Assembly (NCBI GenBank): GCA_018823025.1
Contig: JAHJJI010000024.1
Span: 1-64,000 of the forward strand
Length of the DNA: 64,000 nucleotides
DNA from: Gammaproteobacteria bacterium
Lineage (GTDB): Bacteria > Pseudomonadota > Gammaproteobacteria > Burkholderiales > Sulfuricellaceae
Reading direction: 5' to 3'
Positions within the stretch are counted from its first letter, which is position 1. Every line of letters starts with the position of its first letter. The position numbers and the translations under genes are program-made. This document shows positions 57,204 through 64,000 of this stretch, piece by piece. The notes under the pieces are model-generated. The model worked only from the letters and a program-made list of their open reading frames with translations. It did not search any database and was not told where the DNA came from.

Positions 57204-58052
57204 ATGCGTGCTTCGCATATAAAAGAACAAATTCTCGTGCCTGCTGAAAATCTGGTTGAAATCAGCGATCTGAACTTCACTTACGGCAAACGTCCGATCT
57301 TGAAGGGGATCAATATGAAGATCCCCAAGGGCAAACTTGTCGCTATCATGGGGCTATCCGGCTGCGGCAAGACCACCACGCTGCGCCTGATCGGCGGGGC
57401 GCTCAAGCCCACTACCGGCAGTGTCAAGGTTGCGGGAAAAGAAGTGAGCGGGCTGGATAAGGAAGCGCTATATAAAATGCGCCGCAAGATGGGCATGCTG
57501 TTCCAGTTCGGGGCGCTGTTTACCGACCTTTCCGTTTACGAGAATGTGGCTTTTCAGATGCGCGAGCATACCGATTTGCCTGAAACCGTGATCCGGGATC
57601 TGGTCATGATGAAGCTCCATGCCGTGGGTCTGCGCGGTGCGCACAAGCTGTTGCCATCCGAGCTGTCCGGGGGCATGGCGCGCCGCGTGGCGCTGGCTCG
57701 GGCAATTGCCCTGGATCCGATGCTGATGATGTACGATGAGCCGTTTGCCGGACTCGACCCGATTTCGCTGTCGGTGATCGGCAACCTGATCCGGCATTTG
57801 AATGATGCCTTGGGGGCAACTTCAATCATTGTGACTCACGACATCCAGGAATCCCTGAAGATTGTGGACTACGTGTATTTCATGGCGGATGGAGTGGTTG
57901 TCGCCGAAGGTTCCGCTGAGGACATCAAGGCGAGCAAGCTGCCTTACGTGCATCAGTTCGTGTGGGGCGAGATCGACGGGCCGGTATCCTTTCATTACCC
58001 CAGCCCGCCTTACCGGAAAGATTTGCTGTTGGAGTCCGTAAATGCCGCATAG
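57204..58052 (+). CDS. mlaF: phospholipid ABC transporter ATP-binding protein MlaF
   Basis: [39 protein letters not shown]; start codon uncertain. Confidence 0.93.
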   Translation: MRASHIKEQILVPAENLVEISDLNFTYGKRPILKGINMKIPKGKLVAIMGLSGCGKTTTLRLIGGALKPTTGSVKVAGKEVSGLDKEALYKMRRKMGMLFQFGALFTDLSVYENVAFQMREHTDLPETVIRDLVMMKLHAVGLRGAHKLLPSELSGGMARRVALARAIALDPMLMMYDEPFAGLDPISLSVIGNLIRHLNDALGATSIIVTHDIQESLKIVDYVYFMADGVVVAEGSAEDIKASKLPYVHQFVWGEIDGPVSFHYPSPPYRKDLLLESVNAA

Positions 58053-58839
58053 AAAAGTCGGTTTTGGTTTGCGTAGCATCGGGGCCACCGTGGTCAATGG
58101 TGTGTGGCGCCTGGGATACGCAAGTCGCTTCTTCATGATGACTTTGATCAGCTCCGGTGCGAGCTTTCGGCGCATTCACCTGACCATTCGAGAAATCTAT
58201 TTCACGGGGGTGATGTCGCTGATCATTATCCTGGTTTCCGGCTTGTTCGTCGGCATGGTGCTGGGGCTGCAGGGTTATGAAACCCTGCAGAAGTATGGTT
58301 CCGAGTCGGCGCTGGGCTCGCTGGTGGCGCTGTCGCTGGTGCGCGAACTGGGGCCGGTGCTGGCTGCTTTGCTTTTCGCTAGTCGTGCCGGCTCCGCCAT
58401 CACCGCCGAAATTGGTCTGATGAAAGCGACCGAGCAGCTCTCGGCGATGGAGATGATGGCGGTCGATCCCATTTCCCGCGTGGTGGCGCCGCGTTTCTGG
58501 GCCGGAGTGATCTCCATGCCATTGCTGGCCGCGATGTTTTCCGCTATCGGTGTATTCGGCGGCTACCTGGTCGGAGTGGTTTTTATCGGCGTGGACGAGG
58601 GGTCGTTCTGGTCGCAGATGCAGGCGGCGGTCGATTTCAGGCAAGACATCGTTAATGGGGTGATCAAGAGCGTCGTGTTCGGTATCGCGGTGACCGCGAT
58701 CGCGCTGTTCGAGGGCTATGATGCCCCACCCACGGCGGAGGGCGTATCGCATGCCACTACCCGTACCGTGGTGACTTCGGCGCTGGTGGTGTTGGGCCTG
58801 GATTTTATTTTAACGGTATTCATGTTTCGGGGAGTGTAG
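58042..58839 (+). CDS. mlaE: ABC transporter permease MlaE
   Basis: MlaE family; [41 protein letters not shown]. Confidence 0.95.
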   Translation: MPHRKVGFGLRSIGATVVNGVWRLGYASRFFMMTLISSGASFRRIHLTIREIYFTGVMSLIIILVSGLFVGMVLGLQGYETLQKYGSESALGSLVALSLVRELGPVLAALLFASRAGSAITAEIGLMKATEQLSAMEMMAVDPISRVVAPRFWAGVISMPLLAAMFSAIGVFGGYLVGVVFIGVDEGSFWSQMQAAVDFRQDIVNGVIKSVVFGIAVTAIALFEGYDAPPTAEGVSHATTRTVVTSALVVLGLDFILTVFMFRGV

Positions 58840-58843
58840 GTTT

Positions 58844-59353
58844 ATGGAACGGACGACACTGGATATGTGGGTGGGGGCCTTCGTGGTAGGCGGCCTCATC
58901 GCGCTGCTGATTCTGGCTTTCAAGGTGGGGAACCTCAGCGGCTATGATGGGTCGGAGACTTACAAGGTGTACGGCGAATTCGAAAACATCGGTGGACTCA
59001 AAATCAAGGCGCCGGTGAAAAGCTCCGGTGTGGTGGTCGGCCGGGTGTCGGATATCCAGTTTGACAACAAATCCTTTCTGGCGCACGTGGAAATACGCCT
59101 CAGTAAAAACTATCAGTTTCCCAAGGATACCAGCGCATCGATCCTGACTTCCGGTCTGTTGGGCGAGCAGTATATTGGCCTGGAAGCCGGAGGGGATGAG
59201 AAAAATCTTAAAAACGGCGATAAATTTATACTGACCCAGTCGGCGATGGTGATGGAGCAGTTGATCGGCCAATTCCTTTTCAGCAAAGCGAATGATGAGG
59301 GCGGTGACAAAAAGACAGCCCAAGGCGGCAACAAAAAAGCCGTAGTACAATAA
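58844..59353 (+). CDS. mlaD: outer membrane lipid asymmetry protein MlaD
   Basis: MCE domain; YKVYGEFENIGGLKIKAPVKSSGVVVGRVSDI. Confidence 0.95.
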   Translation: MERTTLDMWVGAFVVGGLIALLILAFKVGNLSGYDGSETYKVYGEFENIGGLKIKAPVKSSGVVVGRVSDIQFDNKSFLAHVEIRLSKNYQFPKDTSASILTSGLLGEQYIGLEAGGDEKNLKNGDKFILTQSAMVMEQLIGQFLFSKANDEGGDKKTAQGGNKKAVVQ

Positions 59354-59367
59354 CTATTTTGGAGCAC

Positions 59368-60003
59368 ATGATGAAAAAATCGTTTTGCCATGTTTTGTTT
59401 CTTGCAACGGCGCTCTATTTTGCGACGGCAACGGCGGTCGCAGCGGAAATGGCGCCGGAAGCGCTGATCAAGGAGACCTCCCAGGATGTCCTGGAGATCG
59501 TCAAGAAGGATAAGGATATCCAGGCAGGGAACAAGCAAAAAATCTACGCGCTGGTCGATGCCAAGGTGCTGCCCCATTTTGATTTCAAGCGCATGACCCA
59601 GCTCGCAGTGGGAAAATACTGGCGTCAGGCCACGCCGGCACAGCAGGACTTGCTGATCAAGGAGTTCCGCACCTTGCTGGTACGGACATATTCTATTTCG
59701 CTGAGTACTTACAAAAACCAGACTATTGACTACAAGCCGGTAAGGATGCAGGCCGGCGACACCGATGTGACGGTAAGGACCATGGTCAACCAGCCTGGCG
59801 GGCTGCCCATTCCCATCGACTATGGTTTGCAGAAAAATGCGGACGGCTGGAAAGTCTACGATGTCGTGGTAGACAATATCAGTCTGGTCACCAATTACCG
59901 TGGCTCTTTCGCCAGCGAGATTCGTCAGTCCGGCATCGACGGCCTGCTCAAGGTTCTGGTCGACAAGAACCGCGCGGCCGAAACTTCGGGCGCCAAGGGC
60001 TGA
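59368..60003 (+). CDS. mlaC: phospholipid-binding protein MlaC
   Basis: signal peptide; VDAKVLPHFDFKRMTQLAVGKYWRQATPAQQDLLIKEFRTLLVRTYS. Confidence 0.95.
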   Translation: MMKKSFCHVLFLATALYFATATAVAAEMAPEALIKETSQDVLEIVKKDKDIQAGNKQKIYALVDAKVLPHFDFKRMTQLAVGKYWRQATPAQQDLLIKEFRTLLVRTYSISLSTYKNQTIDYKPVRMQAGDTDVTVRTMVNQPGGLPIPIDYGLQKNADGWKVYDVVVDNISLVTNYRGSFASEIRQSGIDGLLKVLVDKNRAAETSGAKG

Positions 60004-60011
60004 ATCGGTCT

Positions 60012-60323
60012 GTGAATGGATACGGCGTGGACATGATCGTACCGGACGGCGACAATTTCAGGATTCAGGGCCGGATCACCATCGATAACGCCCATACGGT
60101 ATTAATGGAGGGCTTGAAGCTGTTCGACCGTGATGGTCTGGTGGTAGATCTGTCGCAACTGGAGGAAGTGGACTCCTCGGCGGTCAGCCTGGTGCTGGAG
60201 TGGTTGCGCGAGGCCCAGCGCAATCAACGCAAACTCAGTTTCACCCACCTTCCCGATAATCTGAAGAGCCTGGCGACCCTGTACAGCGTACTCGATTTGA
60301 TCCAGCCGGCCGAGGCTGGCTGA
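60012..60323 (+). CDS. mlaB: STAS domain protein MlaB
   Basis: VVDLSQLEEVDSSAVSLVLEWLREAQ; mla operon position. Confidence 0.9.
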   Translation: MNGYGVDMIVPDGDNFRIQGRITIDNAHTVLMEGLKLFDRDGLVVDLSQLEEVDSSAVSLVLEWLREAQRNQRKLSFTHLPDNLKSLATLYSVLDLIQPAEAG

Positions 60324-60339
60324 CCCGCCTTTATCCACC

Positions 60340-61257
60340 GTGATCCCCGCGATCGAATTTTGCGAAGTGCACAAGCGCTTCGGCAGCCTGCATGCTTTAC
60401 GCGGCATCGATCTGACGGTGGAGCGGGGCGAGTTTTTTGCGTTGCTCGGCCCCAACGGCGCCGGGAAAACCACCCTGATCAACATCCTCGCCGGGCTTTC
60501 CCGCGCTACGCAAGGCTGCAGCCGGGTGATGGGCCACGATGTGGTGGTCGACTACCGTGATGCGCGGCGCGTCCTTGGCGTGGTGCCTCAGGAGCTGGTT
60601 TACGATGCCTTCTTTACCGTGCGTGAAATGCTGCGCTTTCAGTCCGGCTATTTTGGCCTGCGCAAGAACGATGCCTGGATCGATGAACTGCTCCACAACC
60701 TGGGTCTGACCGACAAGGCAGATATCTATACCCGCCTGCTGTCCGGCGGCATGAAACGACGCGTGCTGGTGGCTCAGGCACTGGTGCACAAGCCACCGGT
60801 GATCGTGCTCGACGAACCGACGGCTGGGGTGGACGTGGAACTGCGCCAGAATTTGTGGGAGTTTATCCGGCGTTTGAACCGCGACGGTCACACCATTGTG
60901 CTCACCACTCATTACCTGGAAGAGGCGGAAACCCTGTGCAGTCGTATCGCCATGCTGAAGCAGGGGCGGGTCATCGCGCTCGACACTACGCATAACCTGC
61001 TCAGCGCCCACGCTGCAGTCCAGGTTAGACTCAAGCTCAATCCGAACCGCTTGCCAGACGTGTTGCGACCGCTGCTTGCCGCAGAGAAAGCGGGTTGCTT
61101 TAATCTGGTGCTGAATGACTACAGTGGACTGGAGGTCGTGCTGGCAACCCTGCGTGAGGCAAGCGTGGTGGTGGATGTGCTCGAGGTGTCGAAGCCGGAT
61201 CTGGAGGAGGTGTTTTTGCGGATCATGGGCCAAGCTGGCAAGGAAGCCGCAAGATGA
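60340..61257 (+). CDS. ABC-2 type transporter ATP-binding protein (YadG-like)
   Basis: [56 protein letters not shown]. Confidence 0.93.
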   Translation: MIPAIEFCEVHKRFGSLHALRGIDLTVERGEFFALLGPNGAGKTTLINILAGLSRATQGCSRVMGHDVVVDYRDARRVLGVVPQELVYDAFFTVREMLRFQSGYFGLRKNDAWIDELLHNLGLTDKADIYTRLLSGGMKRRVLVAQALVHKPPVIVLDEPTAGVDVELRQNLWEFIRRLNRDGHTIVLTTHYLEEAETLCSRIAMLKQGRVIALDTTHNLLSAHAAVQVRLKLNPNRLPDVLRPLLAAEKAGCFNLVLNDYSGLEVVLATLREASVVVDVLEVSKPDLEEVFLRIMGQAGKEAAR

Positions 61258-62009
61258 CAGGCCTGTGGACGCTTTTTTACAAGGAGCTGCTGCGTTTCTG
61301 GAAGGTCGGCCTGCAGACCATATTGTCGCCGTTGGTGACGACATTGCTCTACCTGCTGATTTTTTCCCATGTAATGGAATCTCATGTCCAGGTTTATCCG
61401 GGTGTCGGTTATACCGCCTTCCTGGTTCCGGGGCTGGTGATGATGTCCATGCTGCAGAACGCTTTCGCCAACAGCTCTTCCAGCCTGATTCAGTCGAAAA
61501 TGTCAGGCAATGTCGTATTCCTGTTGCTGCCGCCGCTGGCCTACTGGGAATTTTTTGCAGCCTACGTGGCTGCTGCCATCGTGCGGGGTCTGGTGGTTGG
61601 CGTCGGGGTAGGGCTGGCCGGATTGTGGTTTACGCCGGTGACGCTGGCTCATCCCCTGTGGATGATGGCATTCGCGCTGGCGGGTTGCGCCATGCTGGGG
61701 GCGATGGGCATTATTACGGCGCTATGGGCGAGCGGTTACGATCAGATGGCGGCGGTGCAAAATTTCATTATCATGCCGCTGACTTTCCTGTCCGGGGTGT
61801 TCTACTCGATTCACTCTCTGCCGCCCTTCTGGCAGGCGTTGTCGCATTACAACCCGTTTTTCTATCTGATCGACGGGTTCCGTTATGGCTTCTTCGGCGT
61901 TTCGGATGTTTCTCCTGAATTGGGGTTATTGATTGTCGGCACCTGCTTTTTGGCATTATCATTAGCGACTTTGGCTCTACTCAAGAGCGGTTATAAATTA
62001 CGGAATTGA
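61254..62009 (+). CDS. ABC-2 type transporter permease (YadH-like)
   Basis: ABC-2 permease; overlaps upstream ATPase gene by 4 bp. Confidence 0.93.
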   Translation: MTGLWTLFYKELLRFWKVGLQTILSPLVTTLLYLLIFSHVMESHVQVYPGVGYTAFLVPGLVMMSMLQNAFANSSSSLIQSKMSGNVVFLLLPPLAYWEFFAAYVAAAIVRGLVVGVGVGLAGLWFTPVTLAHPLWMMAFALAGCAMLGAMGIITALWASGYDQMAAVQNFIIMPLTFLSGVFYSIHSLPPFWQALSHYNPFFYLIDGFRYGFFGVSDVSPELGLLIVGTCFLALSLATLALLKSGYKLRN

Positions 62010-62010
62010 C

Positions 62011-62250
62011 ATGCCCACACCTGAAAACGTTAAAACATATATTGAACAAGGCCTGGAGTGTACCCATATAGAGGTACAAGGCGATGGTCGTCATTTTGAG
62101 GCGGTCATCGTCAGTCCAGCTTTTGAGGGCAAGGGGATGGTGCAGCAGCACCAGCTTGTCTACAAGGCGCTGGGCGACAGGATGCATGAAGAAGTTCATG
62201 CATTATCGATGAAGACTTTTAGCCCCGAAGAGTGGGCGAAACAAATTTAA
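62011..62250 (+). CDS. ibaG: BolA family protein (IbaG-like)
   Basis: 79 aa; HIEVQGDGRHFEAVIVSPAFEGKGMVQQHQLVYKALGDRMHEEVHALSMKTFSPEEW. Confidence 0.93.
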   Translation: MPTPENVKTYIEQGLECTHIEVQGDGRHFEAVIVSPAFEGKGMVQQHQLVYKALGDRMHEEVHALSMKTFSPEEWAKQI

Positions 62251-62267
62251 TATTTATTGGAGTGGAT

Positions 62268-62591
62268 ATGGATCAGAACGCATTGAACAACATTCGTAAA
62301 ACCGTGACCGAGAACCCGATCGTGCTTTACATGAAGGGCACCCCGCAGTTCCCACAGTGCGGGTTTTCCGGGCTTGCAGCCCAAGTTCTGAAGGCCTGCG
62401 GCGTGACCGAATATGTTTCGGTCAATGTGCTGGCTGATGCGGAAGTCTATGAAAACCTGAAGTATTATGCCAATTGGCCGACTTTCCCCCAGCTCTATAT
62501 CAAAGGGGAGCTGATCGGCGGGTCCGATATCATGAAAGATCTGTACGAAAAGGGTGAGATGCAGAAACTGGTGGAAAGCGCAAAGGCGTAA
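62268..62591 (+). CDS. grxD: monothiol glutaredoxin Grx4
   Basis: MKGTPQFPQCGFSGLAAQVL CGFS motif; NWPTFPQLYIKGELIGGSDIM. Confidence 0.96.
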   Translation: MDQNALNNIRKTVTENPIVLYMKGTPQFPQCGFSGLAAQVLKACGVTEYVSVNVLADAEVYENLKYYANWPTFPQLYIKGELIGGSDIMKDLYEKGEMQKLVESAKA

Positions 62592-63848
<1,257 letters not shown>

Positions 63849-63851
63849 TTT

Positions 63852-63980
63852 TACCGCTAAGGACGCAAAGGTACGCGAGGTAAATCAAAAACCTTGAAAG
63901 GTCGGTGGCAAGGTAAAGGTTTTCGTAGCTGGGTTGGGCTAGGTTTTCCTTTGCGAAACTTTGCGTCCTTAGCGGTTAAT
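63852..63980. repeat. family B inverted repeat, copy B4
   Basis: TTACCGCTAAGGACGCAAAGGTACGCGAGG ... CCTTTGCGAAACTTTGCGTCCTTAGCGGTTAA. Confidence 0.85.
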
Positions 63981-64000
63981 GTTTTTGAAGGAAGTTGAAT

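Overview
The window is a GC-rich chromosomal segment, most likely from a betaproteobacterium of the Nitrosomonadales/Sulfuricella type (taxonomy inferred from gene content only). Most of it is housekeeping and envelope genes: rph(3' end), rdgB, hemW, mtnA plus a class II aldolase, folE, trmB, thiG, thiS, tRNA-Gly(CCC), an AsmA-like gene, mutY, a P-type cation ATPase, tatD, a CDF transporter, tcdA, ubiX, rapZ-hprK-ptsN-hpf-rpoN, lptBAC-kdsC-kdsD, a CPA2 antiporter, an MSHA-like type IV pilus/T2SS-like locus, mlaFEDCB, an ABC-2 transporter, ibaG-grxD and murA. The most unusual material is at 24.9-26.7 kb. It contains (i) a leader upstream of an EamA transporter with a terminator and a competing antiterminator-like segment, (ii) an apparent single integron-type gene cassette (DUF5625-like lipoprotein gene followed by an attC-like site, no integrase in the window), and (iii) a ~584-bp non-coding element with ~48-bp terminal inverted repeats and nested hairpins. 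Three families of intergenic repeats also recur: palindromic GTNCTGA heptamer arrays, ACGCAAAGG-unit inverted repeats, and a shorter third family. The first two sit mainly at junctions between co-directional genes. Everything here was read by eye from sequence and the ORF track. No database search or folding calculation was run.
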